DNA of 64,000 nt from JBBSHJ01 sp038253135 (GTDB lineage: Bacteria > Actinomycetota > Actinomycetes > Mycobacteriales > QHCD01), in NCBI GenBank assembly GCA_038253135.1, contig JBBSHJ010000003.1:1-64000 (forward strand), in the 5' to 3' direction. Each line of letters begins with the position of its first letter. Position 1 is the first letter of the stretch. A program made the translations under genes and the position numbers. Below are positions 52,123 through 62,258 of the stretch, piece by piece. The notes beneath the pieces were generated by a model. That model was not told the origin of the DNA and searched no databases. It saw only the letters and a list, made by a program, of their open reading frames with translations.

Positions 52123-53986
52123 GTGTCCCCTCAGCCCACCTCCCTTGATCCGCACGCATCCGGCCGTCGCGACGCGCGCCGGACCGCGTTCCGGCTGCTG
52201 TTCCGGGCGTTCCCGCGGCGGACCTCACTGCTCCTGCTGCTGGCCGTGCTGGCCGGCCTCATGCCGTCCGTCTTCGCCGCCCTCGTCGGCGTCCTGATCC
52301 ATCTGGCACCGGATGCTGCCGGTCGGGGCTTCGGCTCACCGGCCGGCCACCAGCTCATCCTCACCCTGGTCGCGATCGGGCTCGTGCTCGTGCTGCAGGA
52401 GATCGTGTCCGGCGCCGAATCGCTGATGTCCATCGACATGTACCGACGGTTCGACGGCTACCTTTTCGGCCGGTTGATCGAGCTGACGACCCGCTGGGAC
52501 GACCTCGACCTCTTCGACGACCCGGAGAAGGCGGCACAGGTCGATCGCGCCCGCCGCATCGCCGATTACGGGCCCGGCGAGTTCGTCAGCGGAATGCAGA
52601 CGAAATATGCCAGCCGCGCGGGCGGGATCGCGTCGGCGATCCTGCTGGCCACGGTCGTGCCCTGGTACTACATTCTCGCGATCGTCCTTCCGTTGACGAT
52701 CATCTGGGTCGCGTTGTCCTACGCCCTGCAGGCCAGTCACTATCGCGCCGACCCGTTCTGGGCCAATCCGCTGCGCCGCGCGAACTACCTGCAGCGCATC
52801 GGACTCCTGCCCGAATGGGCGAAAGAGGTGCGGATCTTCGGTCTGGTCGGCTGGATCACCGACCGCTACAGCACCGAGTGGCGCCGCGTGATCGAGACGC
52901 TGCAAGAGTCCCGCCGCGCCGACCGGGGCATGCTGCTGGCCTGGACCGCCGGGCTGCTGCTGGCGAATGCCGCCGCGTTGGCGCTGCTCGTGCGGTCCGC
53001 CTGGATCGGCGCGATGTCGGTCGCCGCACTCGCCGTCGCGGTCCAGGCGTTCCTGGGTCTCGCCGCCCTCGCCAGCCAGAACGGTGACGTCTGGATCGAG
53101 AACGGCGCGGCGGCGATGCCGGAGCTGGTGAAATACCAGGCTCTGATCGATTCGCGAGCCAGCGCACCGGCTCGTCGTACCGACGTTTCCGGCCCGCTGC
53201 CGCGTGATTCCCTCTCCTTCGACGGGGTCGGTTTCACCTATCCCGGACGTGCCTCTGCGCTCTTCGAGTCCTTCGACCTGAGGATCGAGGCGGGTACGTC
53301 GCTGGCGATCGTGGGCCTGAACGGCGCGGGCAAGACCACGCTGGCAAAACTGCTGACCGGGCTGTGCCGGCCCGATCACGGCCGGATCGCCGTGGACGGC
53401 GTCGATCTGGCCGATCTCGATATGCATGTGTGGCGCCGCTCGGTGGCGGCGATCTTCCAGGACTTCACGCGCTACGAGCTCTCCGCGAGAGACAACATCG
53501 CTTTCGGGGCGGTCGATTCGCTCGGCCAACGCGGGCTGGACGACCGGCTGGTCAGCGCCGGCCGCGACGCCGGAGCGCGCGACGTACTCGAACGACTGCC
53601 ACATGGGCTCGACACCGTCCTGTCTCGCCGCTTTCCCGGCGGGGTCGACCTTTCCGGCGGCCAGTGGCAGCGGATCGCCCTTGCCCGGGCATTGATGGCA
53701 ACGGCCAACGGCGCGCGGGTCCTGGTGCTCGACGAGCCGACGGCGCACCTCGATGTCCGTGCGGAGGTGGATCTCTTCGACCGCTTTCTCGAGCTCACCC
53801 ACGGGCTCACGACCGTGCTGATCTCGCACCGATTCTCGACCGTACGGCGGGCCGACCGCATCGTCGTCCTCGAGCACGGACGGGTGATCGAGGACGGAAG
53901 TCACGACGAGTTGGTGGCCCATAACGGCCGGTACGCCGCGATGTTCCGATTGCAGGCCGAGCGATACCGCCGCGCTGGCGACGTCG

Positions 53987-53994
<8 letters not shown>
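52123..53994 (+). CDS. ABC exporter half-transporter (subunit 1)
   Basis: A 623-residue fused permease-ATPase: six-helix ABC exporter domain (about 25-340), then an ATPase with Walker A GLNGAGKTT, signature LSGGQWQRIALARAL, Walker B VLVLDEPTAHLD and H-loop ISHRFST. GGAGA is 7 nt before GTG 52123. It overlaps the second half-transporter gene by 8 nt, so the two form a heterodimer. Cargo unknown: peptide, lipid or drug. No precursor peptide gene was found upstream. Confidence 0.9.
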
Positions 53995-55801
<1,807 letters not shown>

Positions 55802-55835
55802 GCGATCGAGAGTGTGCGCGACGGCACCAGCGCGC

Positions 55836-56525
55836 TTAGATCGTTCGCTGCTCATGGTCGGACTCGTTGGCGAGGTGCCAGATCGTCCGGTGCGCCGCCC
55901 AGTCCTGCCAGTGCGATGCAAGCTCGGGTGCGGCCAGGATGTGCGCGGCATCGACCCGGTCGCCGTAGTACATCGCCGTGACGTCACCGGCCGTGACCCT
56001 GTGCGGAGGGGCCGCGTCGACGACGATCCGGTCGCCCGCCTGCAGGTGTCCTTCGCGGAGCACCCTCAGCAAGACGCCTGGACGGCGCGCGCGGGCGAAC
56101 GCCCGGGGGAATGCCGCGTCACCCATGCGCAGGCCCAGCTTCCAGCACGGCGTCCGCGGCTCGGTCACCTGCAGTATCGCCGTGCCCACCTGCCACCGCT
56201 CACCGATGACCGCCGCCCTCAGATCCAGTCCTCTCGTGGTGAGGTTCTCGCCAAACGCGGCCGGCCCGAGCGCCCGGCCGAGCGAGGCGCTCCACCACTC
56301 GAGATCCTCCGACGCGTAGGCGTAGACCGCCTTGTCCGGACCGCCGTGGTTCTCCGGGTCGGACTGCTCGTCGCCCTCGAGATGCGTCGGCAGGACCGCG
56401 ACCGGATGCGAGACCGGATGCTTGTCGATGCTCGAGCGCAGCTCCCGCCCGAGCCAGACGTAATCGCGGGGCAGGCCGACCTGCACCGAGACGATCTCGG
56501 GGTCGGCGGGGTCGCGTGAGGCCAT
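55836..56525 (-). CDS. MOSC-domain protein, YiiM-like
   Basis: A 229-residue protein: VSVQVGLPRDYVW, HGGPDKAVYAYASEDLEWW, AAFGENLTTRGLDL and a conserved Cys in TEPRTPCWKLGLRMGD, all typical of MOSC proteins related to YiiM, which handle 6-hydroxylaminopurine-like compounds through a molybdenum-cofactor sulfurase fold. GAGGAG lies about 9 nt before the ATG at 56525. It is convergent with the ABC exporter genes. Confidence 0.88.
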   Translation of the reverse strand: MASRDPADPEIVSVQVGLPRDYVWLGRELRSSIDKHPVSHPVAVLPTHLEGDEQSDPENHGGPDKAVYAYASEDLEWWSASLGRALGPAAFGENLTTRGLDLRAAVIGERWQVGTAILQVTEPRTPCWKLGLRMGDAAFPRAFARARRPGVLLRVLREGHLQAGDRIVVDAAPPHRVTAGDVTAMYYGDRVDAAHILAAPELASHWQDWAAHRTIWHLANESDHEQRTI

Positions 56526-56929
56526 CCGGCAATGCTCCTCGCTCGCGCAAGCAGGGTGCTGGCCGGAGCACCGTGCCCGAGTGACCTCGTGCGAACGAGG
56601 ATCGAGACACTCCTTCCGGTGTCTCCGCGGTGCCGTACGGCGTCGTACCCGGCAAACCCGAAGGGATCCTCCATCTCGGCCTGCTGATCCCCGACCCGCT
56701 CCCGGGCCCGCCGCCACCACTCCCGACGGCATGCACCTGACGCGCAGGGCCACCGATCCGCCGACGATCGACGATCCGGCCATTGGTCTTTCCGGCGACG
56801 TGGTCGATCTCGTCAGGCGCACCCTGCAGGCGACGGCTACGGCACAGCCCGGTGGGCGATGGCGTGCGACCTTCCCGCTCGACTAGTGTCGTTGATATCG
56901 GGACACCAGCGGAAGGAACGCTTTCCACG
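56526..56929. other. 400-bp gap with unexplained short frames
   Basis: I see no gene that I can support. A 52-codon frame at 56728-56886 (GDVVDLVRRTLQATATAQPG…WRATFPLD) looks protein-like and could be the tail of a lost gene. The right end holds GGAAGGAA at 56911-56918 before the aldo/keto reductase gene. Confidence 0.3.
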
Positions 56930-57967
56930 ATGGAATATCGCACTCTCGGTGGCTCCGGCGCGGCCGTTTCCAACCAGTGCCTCGGCACCATGACCTTCGG
57001 CTCGGAGAGCGACGAGGCGGTGTCGCACGACCAGCTCGACCGGTTCCTGGACGTCGGCGGCAACTTCGTCGACACCGCCAATGTGTATTCCGGCGGTGAG
57101 TCGGAGTCGATCATCGGTCGGTGGCTGGCGGCCCGCTCCGGCGCCCGCGACAACGTCGTACTGGCCACGAAGGGCCGTTTCCCGCAGGCCCCTGTCGGAC
57201 AGAAACCGGACCGTAACGCCGTCGGCGGCTCCCGGATCAATCTGGCCCGCGCGCTCGATGCGAGCCTGCGGCGCCTGCAGGCCGACTATGTCGACCTCTA
57301 CCAGGTGCACGCCTGGGATCCGCTCACGCCGATCGAGGAGACAGTGCGGTTCCTCGACGACGCGGTCAGCGCCGGCAAGATCCGCTACGCCGGTGTCAGC
57401 AACTACACCGGCTGGCAACTGCAGAAGGCGACGGACATCGCGCGGTTCCGCGGGTGGGCGCCGATCGTGACCCTGCAGCCGCAGTACAGCCTGCTGGTCC
57501 GGGACATCGAGCACGAGCTGGTCCCGGTGTGCGAGAACGAGAACATCGGCATGCTGCCGTGGTCACCGCTCGGCGGCGGCTGGCTGACCGGCAAGTACAA
57601 GCGCGACCAGGCCCCGACCGGCCCGACGCGGCTGGGGGAGGATCCCGAGCGGGGCATGGAGGCGTACGCCGCCCGCAACGCCGAGGAGCGCACCTGGCAG
57701 ATCATCGACGCGGTGCAGACAATCGCGGAGAAGCGCGATGTCTCCATGGCCCAGGTGGCGCTTTCGTGGATCACCGACCGCCCGGCCGTGACGTCCACGA
57801 TTCTCGGCGCACGTACCGTGGCGCAGTTGAACGACAATCTCCGCGCGGCGGACCTGCATCTCGACGAGACCGAGACCCAGACCCTCGACGAGGTCAGCGC
57901 CCCGATCGTCGGTGACTACCCTTACGGGGAGGGCGGCGTCAACCAGCGAGCTCGCGCGATCGCCTGA
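56930..57967 (+). CDS. Aldo/keto reductase
   Basis: A 345-residue NADPH-dependent oxidoreductase with the barrel motifs [17 protein letters not shown] (catalytic Asp and Tyr), VVLATKGRF (Lys), YQVHAWDP (His) and the cofactor-binding [10 protein letters not shown] and [15 protein letters not shown]. It reduces aldehydes or ketones in the cytoplasm; the substrate is open. ATG 56930 is chosen by homology; AAGGA lies about 13 nt upstream, slightly far. Confidence 0.9.
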   Translation: MEYRTLGGSGAAVSNQCLGTMTFGSESDEAVSHDQLDRFLDVGGNFVDTANVYSGGESESIIGRWLAARSGARDNVVLATKGRFPQAPVGQKPDRNAVGGSRINLARALDASLRRLQADYVDLYQVHAWDPLTPIEETVRFLDDAVSAGKIRYAGVSNYTGWQLQKATDIARFRGWAPIVTLQPQYSLLVRDIEHELVPVCENENIGMLPWSPLGGGWLTGKYKRDQAPTGPTRLGEDPERGMEAYAARNAEERTWQIIDAVQTIAEKRDVSMAQVALSWITDRPAVTSTILGARTVAQLNDNLRAADLHLDETETQTLDEVSAPIVGDYPYGEGGVNQRARAIA

Positions 57968-57983
57968 CCGGCACACAGCCTCA

Positions 57984-58027
57984 CTTTTGGCGGGTCTGCG
58001 TCGAATACGACGTCAGTCCGCCAAAAG
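57984..58027. terminator. Long hairpin after the aldo/keto reductase gene
   Basis: CTTTTGGCGG (57984-57993) pairs perfectly with CCGCCAAAAG (58018-58027), and a second inner stem GTCG-AATA-CGAC can form. It lies 17 nt behind the stop codon at 57965-57967 and fits a terminator. The A/T pairs at its base could serve either strand. Confidence 0.65.
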
Positions 58028-58030
58028 GGG

Positions 58031-58069
58031 GCCGGGGCAAGCGGGCGGGGGCCGGGCAAGCGGGCGGGG
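58031..58069. repeat. GC-rich tandem duplication
   Basis: A 20-nt unit (GCCGGGGCAAGCGGGCGGGG) is repeated at once as a 19-nt copy lacking one G, directly beside the hairpin. Confidence 0.7.
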
Positions 58070-58166
58070 CAGGGGGCTGGGCCGCAGCGTGACCCTTGCG
58101 CCGTCCCGTTCGAGGCGCGACCCTCTGACAGAGACCCGGCAGCAACGGTGCACAGCGGAGGCGGCA

Positions 58167-59576
58167 GTGAGCACGGACTACGACCTGCTCGTGCTCGGCT
58201 CCGGGCCCGGTGGGCAGAAGGCCGCGATCGCGGGAGCGAAGCTGGGCCGGCGTACCGCCATCGTCGAGCGCAAGACGATGATCGGCGGCGTCTGCATCAA
58301 TACCGGCACCATCCCGTCCAAGACGCTGCGCGAAGCGGTCGTCTACCTGACCGGTCGCAACCAGCAGGAGTTCTACGGCAGCAGTTACCGGCTCAAGGAA
58401 GACATCACCGTCGGCGATCTCACCGCGCGGACGCAGCATGTGATCGGCCGCGAGATCGACATCACCCGCAGCCAGCTGGCCCGCAACCACGTCACGATGC
58501 TCGCCGGTCTTGGCCGGTTCGTCGATCCGCACACCGTCGTCATCGTGGCCGACGGCGGGGAGGAGCGCCCGGTCAGCGCGGACAAGATCGTGATCGCGGT
58601 CGGGACCCGGCCGGCCCGGCCGACGACCGTCGATTTCGATGGCCGCACCGTGGTCGACTCCGACCAGATCCTCGGCATGGACCGGATCCCGACCTCGATG
58701 GTCGTCGTCGGCGCCGGCGTCATCGGTATCGAATACGCGTCCATGTTCGCCTCGCTCGGTACGAAGGTCACGGTCGTGGAGCGCCGCGAGCGGATGCTCG
58801 ATGTCTGCGACCTCGAGGTGGTCGAGGCACTGAAATACCAGCTGCGCGATCTGGCGGTCACCTTCCGGTTCCGCGAGAGCGTGACGCGGGTCGAGCGGCA
58901 CAAGGGCGGCACCCTCACCATCCTCGAGAGCGGCAAGCGGATCCCGGCCGACACCGTGATGTATTCCGCCGGCCGCCAGGGCATGACCGCCGGCCTCGAT
59001 CTGGAGGCCGCCGGCCTCTCGGCCGATGACCGCGGCCGCATCGAGGTCGACGACAATTACCTGACCAAGGCCGATCACATCTACGCGGTCGGTGATGTCA
59101 TCGGCTTCCCGGCGCTGGCGGCGACCTCGATGGAGCAGGGCCGGCGCGCGGCGTACCACGCCTGCGGCGAGCCCATCGCCGGCCGGCTCTCGGAGCTGCA
59201 GCCGATCGGGATCTACACCATTCCCGAGATCAGCTATGTCGGCCGTACCGAGGACGAGCTGACGGAGGAGTCGGTGCCGTTCGAGGTCGGCGTTTCCCGC
59301 TACCGCGAGCTCGCTCGCGGAGCGATCCTCGGCGACTCGTACGGCATGCTGAAGCTCCTGGTGCACAGCGAGACCCGCAAGCTGCTCGGCGTACACGTCT
59401 TCGGCACCAACGCCACCGAGCTGGTTCACATCGGCCAGACCGTGATGGGTTGCGGCGGGACCGTCGACTACCTCGTCGACGCCGTCTTCAACTACCCGAC
59501 GCTGGCCGAGTCCTACAAGGTGGCCGCGCTGGATGCGATGAACAAGATGCGAGCGGTCGCGCGCCTCGACATCTAA
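58167..59576 (+). CDS. sthA: Si-specific soluble pyridine nucleotide transhydrogenase
   Basis: A 469-residue FAD flavoprotein. FAD-binding [11 protein letters not shown] (about residue 11), the segment [17 protein letters not shown] where the second redox cysteine of lipoamide dehydrogenases is replaced by Thr (the SthA hallmark), NAD-binding [19 protein letters not shown], and the C-terminal dimer interface with [19 protein letters not shown]. It moves hydride between NADPH and NAD. GTG 58167 is 5 nt after GGAGG, which settles the start. Confidence 0.93.
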   Translation: MSTDYDLLVLGSGPGGQKAAIAGAKLGRRTAIVERKTMIGGVCINTGTIPSKTLREAVVYLTGRNQQEFYGSSYRLKEDITVGDLTARTQHVIGREIDITRSQLARNHVTMLAGLGRFVDPHTVVIVADGGEERPVSADKIVIAVGTRPARPTTVDFDGRTVVDSDQILGMDRIPTSMVVVGAGVIGIEYASMFASLGTKVTVVERRERMLDVCDLEVVEALKYQLRDLAVTFRFRESVTRVERHKGGTLTILESGKRIPADTVMYSAGRQGMTAGLDLEAAGLSADDRGRIEVDDNYLTKADHIYAVGDVIGFPALAATSMEQGRRAAYHACGEPIAGRLSELQPIGIYTIPEISYVGRTEDELTEESVPFEVGVSRYRELARGAILGDSYGMLKLLVHSETRKLLGVHVFGTNATELVHIGQTVMGCGGTVDYLVDAVFNYPTLAESYKVAALDAMNKMRAVARLDI

Positions 59577-59603
59577 CCCGCCCGATGCGGCCACCATGGG
59601 CGC

Positions 59604-60164
59604 ATGTGGCATCAGATCTTCACCCTCGGTGAATCGCCGATCGCCAAGATCCTGCGGGCGCTGCTGATCTACGCCTTCCTGGTGGTCGCGCTGCGGGTCG
59701 CCGGCAAGCGCGATCTCGCGCAGCTCAACTCGTTCGACTTCGTCGTACTTCTGGCCGTCGCCAACGCCGTGCAGAACGGGCTGATCGGCAACGACAACTC
59801 GGTCACCGGCGCCGTCCTCGGTGCGACCGTCCTGTTCCTCGTCAACGGCGTGCTGGCCTACCTGCTGTACCGCAGCGGCTGGCTGCAGCGCACGCTCGAG
59901 GGCACGCCGACGGTGCTCGTCCGGGCGGGAGTCGTCGACCGGCACGCGATGCAGCGCGAGCGCATCACCGAGGCCGAGCTTCTGACCAAGGTCCAGGAGG
60001 CGGGGACCGCGGGATTTCGCGACGTCGAGTCGGCCGCCCTCGAGCCCAACGGCACGATCGTCGTCGTACCGCATCAACCCGACCCTGCGGAACAGCGCTA
60101 CACCGACCTGACCCGGCGGATCGACGAGCTCACCGCTCTGGTCCGCGCGCAGCGCCCGCGTTAG
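59604..60164 (+). CDS. DUF421 (YetF/YcaP-type) membrane protein
   Basis: A 186-residue protein: three N-terminal transmembrane helices (about 15-35, 45-65, 68-88) with the family segment RVAGKRDLAQLNSFDFVVLLAVANA, then a soluble DUF421 domain (GTPTVLVRAGVVDRHAMQRERITEAELL, SAALEPNGTIVVVP). Function unknown. The 3' end overlaps the convergent PAP2 gene by 35 bp. Confidence 0.88.
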   Translation: MWHQIFTLGESPIAKILRALLIYAFLVVALRVAGKRDLAQLNSFDFVVLLAVANAVQNGLIGNDNSVTGAVLGATVLFLVNGVLAYLLYRSGWLQRTLEGTPTVLVRAGVVDRHAMQRERITEAELLTKVQEAGTAGFRDVESAALEPNGTIVVVPHQPDPAEQRYTDLTRRIDELTALVRAQRPR

Positions 60165-60825
60165 CGCGCCGAGCCGGGGGGCGGTGCACCAGCGCATCCC
60201 GTACGCCGTCCACAGCCGCCGCCACGACGATCACGGTGGCCGTGGAGAACCCGAGGGCGCCGATCACATCGGTGGCCCAGTGCATCCGCAGTCCGGTCAC
60301 CAGCACCCCGACCGCCAGCGGCCACAGCACGAGGATCGTCATCAGCCACCACGGCCGCCATCGCCGCCGGACCAGGCATAGGCCGAGGCCCATCGCCACG
60401 GTGGCCGAGGCCGTCGTGTGACCGCTCGGATAGTGCGGCAGCCAGCCGACGGAGTTCTCGGTGACGGGTTTGAGCACGAAGCGCACGAGCACGCTGGCCA
60501 GCGCGGGCGCGACCGCGAGCAGCACCGCTTCGGCCCGCCGCCCGCGCATCCACCAGGCCCCGACCACCGCGACGGCCACGAGGATCGGGATCACCACACC
60601 GACGGCATCGGCCACCACCACCATCACGGAGCGGTGCCAGCGCGCGATCGGCTCGAGTTGGCGCCACACCAGCCGGTTGATCCCTACGGTGCCTTGCGCG
60701 CGGGAGTTGCGCACGCCAAGCCACGCCGTGAGCGCCGCAGCGCTCAGGGCGAGGACGGCAGCGGCCGCCCGCGCGGACGGCGCGAGCAGGCAACGATGCG
60801 GACGTCCGCGGTCGACGTCATCCAC
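60130..60825 (-). CDS. PAP2-family lipid phosphatase
   Basis: A 231-residue membrane phosphatase with five to six helices and the phosphatase motifs: KPVTENS (weak motif 1), YPSGHTTASA (motif 2, catalytic His) and GLRMHWATDVIGAL (motif 3, R-x4-H-x3-D-like). It likely removes phosphate from phosphatidic acid or isoprenyl pyrophosphate. It lies upstream of the convergent overlap with the DUF421 gene and 13 nt downstream of the MarR gene stop, on the same strand. Confidence 0.85.
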   Translation of the reverse strand: MDDVDRGRPHRCLLAPSARAAAAVLALSAAALTAWLGVRNSRAQGTVGINRLVWRQLEPIARWHRSVMVVVADAVGVVIPILVAVAVVGAWWMRGRRAEAVLLAVAPALASVLVRFVLKPVTENSVGWLPHYPSGHTTASATVAMGLGLCLVRRRWRPWWLMTILVLWPLAVGVLVTGLRMHWATDVIGALGFSTATVIVVAAAVDGVRDALVHRPPARRANAGAARGPER

Positions 60826-60838
60826 GAGGGCGATCCCG

Positions 60839-61423
60839 CTAGCCGGCAGGACCCGGCGACAGCCCGCTGATCACCTTGGCCATGCCCGGATCGAATTCGG
60901 CGAAATGCGCCACCAGCTTGTCGCTGATGCGCTGCAACGCGCCGAGGTCGCCGGCGTCGAGCAGGTCGAACAGATGCCGGCGCACGCCCTCGACGTGCCG
61001 GCCGGCGGCCGTCTCGAGGACCGACAGGCCTTCGTCGGTCAGGACGGCGAACGAGCCGCGCCGATCGTCCGGGCACGGCTCGCGCCCGATCCAGCCGGCA
61101 TCCTCGAGCCGCGAGACCGCGTGCGAGAGCCGGCTCCGCGAGGACAGCGACCGCTCAGCGAGGTCACTCATCCGCAGCCGGCGCGCCGGCGACTCGGACA
61201 GGGCGACGAGGATCTCGTAGTACGCATGCGGTACGCCGGCATCATGCTGCAACTCGCGGTCGATGCAGGCCAGGAAGACGGTGCTCGCGGCGTAGAACGC
61301 GCGCCAGGTGCGCTGTTCATCCGGTGTGAGCCATCGTGGCTCGGCCGCTCCGCCGACGGCCGGAGTCTCCGAGGCGCCGGTCGGACCGTCGCCGATCTGA
61401 TCGGTCGCGTCCGGGGCGGTCAT
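60839..61423 (-). CDS. MarR-family transcriptional regulator
   Basis: A 194-residue winged-helix regulator: dimerisation helices around LTPDEQRTWRAFYAAS, HTH region RLRMSDLAERSLSSRSRLSHAVSRLE and wing GWIGREPCPDDRRGSFAVLTDEG. GGAGG immediately before ATG 61423 fixes the start. It is divergent from the yceI-like gene and probably controls it and itself. Confidence 0.9.
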   Translation of the reverse strand: MTAPDATDQIGDGPTGASETPAVGGAAEPRWLTPDEQRTWRAFYAASTVFLACIDRELQHDAGVPHAYYEILVALSESPARRLRMSDLAERSLSSRSRLSHAVSRLEDAGWIGREPCPDDRRGSFAVLTDEGLSVLETAAGRHVEGVRRHLFDLLDAGDLGALQRISDKLVAHFAEFDPGMAKVISGLSPGPAG

Positions 61424-61456
61424 CCAACCTCCGAGAGATGCGAGCGCAGTTGAACT

Positions 61457-61466
61457 CTTGATCAAG
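61457..61466. promoter_or_regulatory. CTTGATCAAG palindrome, candidate MarR operator
   Basis: A perfect 10-bp palindrome in the 124-bp gap between the divergent MarR and YceI genes, preceded by TTGAACT (61450-61456), giving a TTGA…TTGATCAA pattern of the kind bound by MarR-family dimers. Confidence 0.45.
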
Positions 61467-61547
61467 TGGAATGATCTCGATCCGATGAACCTTCCTCAGT
61501 CTAGACGTGACGCAGGTCCCGATGACCGGCAGCGAGGGAGACGACAG

Positions 61548-62117
61548 ATGAGCACGCAGACAGTTTCGATCCCGGGTTATGTCGTGGGGACGTGGCAGAT
61601 CGACCCGGTCCACTCCCAGGTGGGCTTCGCCGCCCGCCACATGATGGTCAGCAAGGTGCGTGGGCACTTCGCGACGTTCTCCGGCACGATCGTGACCGCG
61701 GAGGACCCCGCGCAGTCGACGGTGAGCGCCTCGGTCGACCTCGATTCCATCACCACCGGCGCCCAGCAGCGCGACGACCACCTGCGCTCCGCCGACTTCT
61801 TCGAGGTCGCGACGTACCCCGAGATGACCTTCCGCTCCGAGCACTTGCGTCCCTCTGACGACGGGTTCGTGCTCGAGGGCGAGTTGACGCTCAAGGGCGT
61901 CACCAAGCCGTTGTCGCTCGCCGCCGAGATCAACGGCTTCGGGCCGGACGCGTTCGGCGGCACCCGCTGCGGTTTCACGGCCACCGGTGAGATCAACCGC
62001 CGCGACTTCAACGTCAACTTCGGCGGCGTGCAGAACGGAGTGGTCGTCGTGGGCGACAAGATCACGATCACCCTCGAGGTCGAGGCCGTTCTCGACACCG
62101 CCGACGCGCCGGCCTGA
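61548..62117 (+). CDS. YceI-family protein
   Basis: A 189-residue lipocalin-like protein: GTWQIDPVHSQVGFAARHMM, SVDLDSITTGAQQRDDHLRS, ADFFEVATYPEMTFRSE, and LTLKGVTKPLSL, all hallmarks. The family binds polyisoprenoid-type lipids. No signal peptide is seen here, so this copy is cytoplasmic. GGGAG lies about 8 nt before ATG 61548. It is divergent from and probably repressed by the MarR regulator. Confidence 0.92.
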   Translation: MSTQTVSIPGYVVGTWQIDPVHSQVGFAARHMMVSKVRGHFATFSGTIVTAEDPAQSTVSASVDLDSITTGAQQRDDHLRSADFFEVATYPEMTFRSEHLRPSDDGFVLEGELTLKGVTKPLSLAAEINGFGPDAFGGTRCGFTATGEINRRDFNVNFGGVQNGVVVVGDKITITLEVEAVLDTADAPA

Positions 62118-62169
62118 GCCTCGTCCAGCAACCGACACCGGCCATCGCGCACGGCATCTCATCTGCGGT

Positions 62170-62218
62170 GCATCTCCGTGGGTATCTCCGTGGGTATCTC
62201 CCTGGGGCATCTCCTTGG
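62170..62218. repeat. Four-copy 12-bp tandem repeat
   Basis: GCATCTCCGTGG, GTATCTCCGTGG, GTATCTCCCTGG and a diverged fourth copy (GGCATCTCCTTGGG) follow head to tail between the yceI-like stop and the helD start. Not part of a gene. Confidence 0.8.
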
Positions 62219-62258
62219 GAGACGAGCCGTGAGGCCGCGGACCCGGCAGAATGGTCTG

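Noticed and set aside
57981..60197. 738-codon frame on the minus strand over sthA and the DUF421 gene
   Set aside because: Antisense shadow of two well-recognised genes; no motifs.
62170..62218. Short repeats considered as a CRISPR array
   Set aside because: Units are contiguous 12-mers without spacers, and no cas gene is present.
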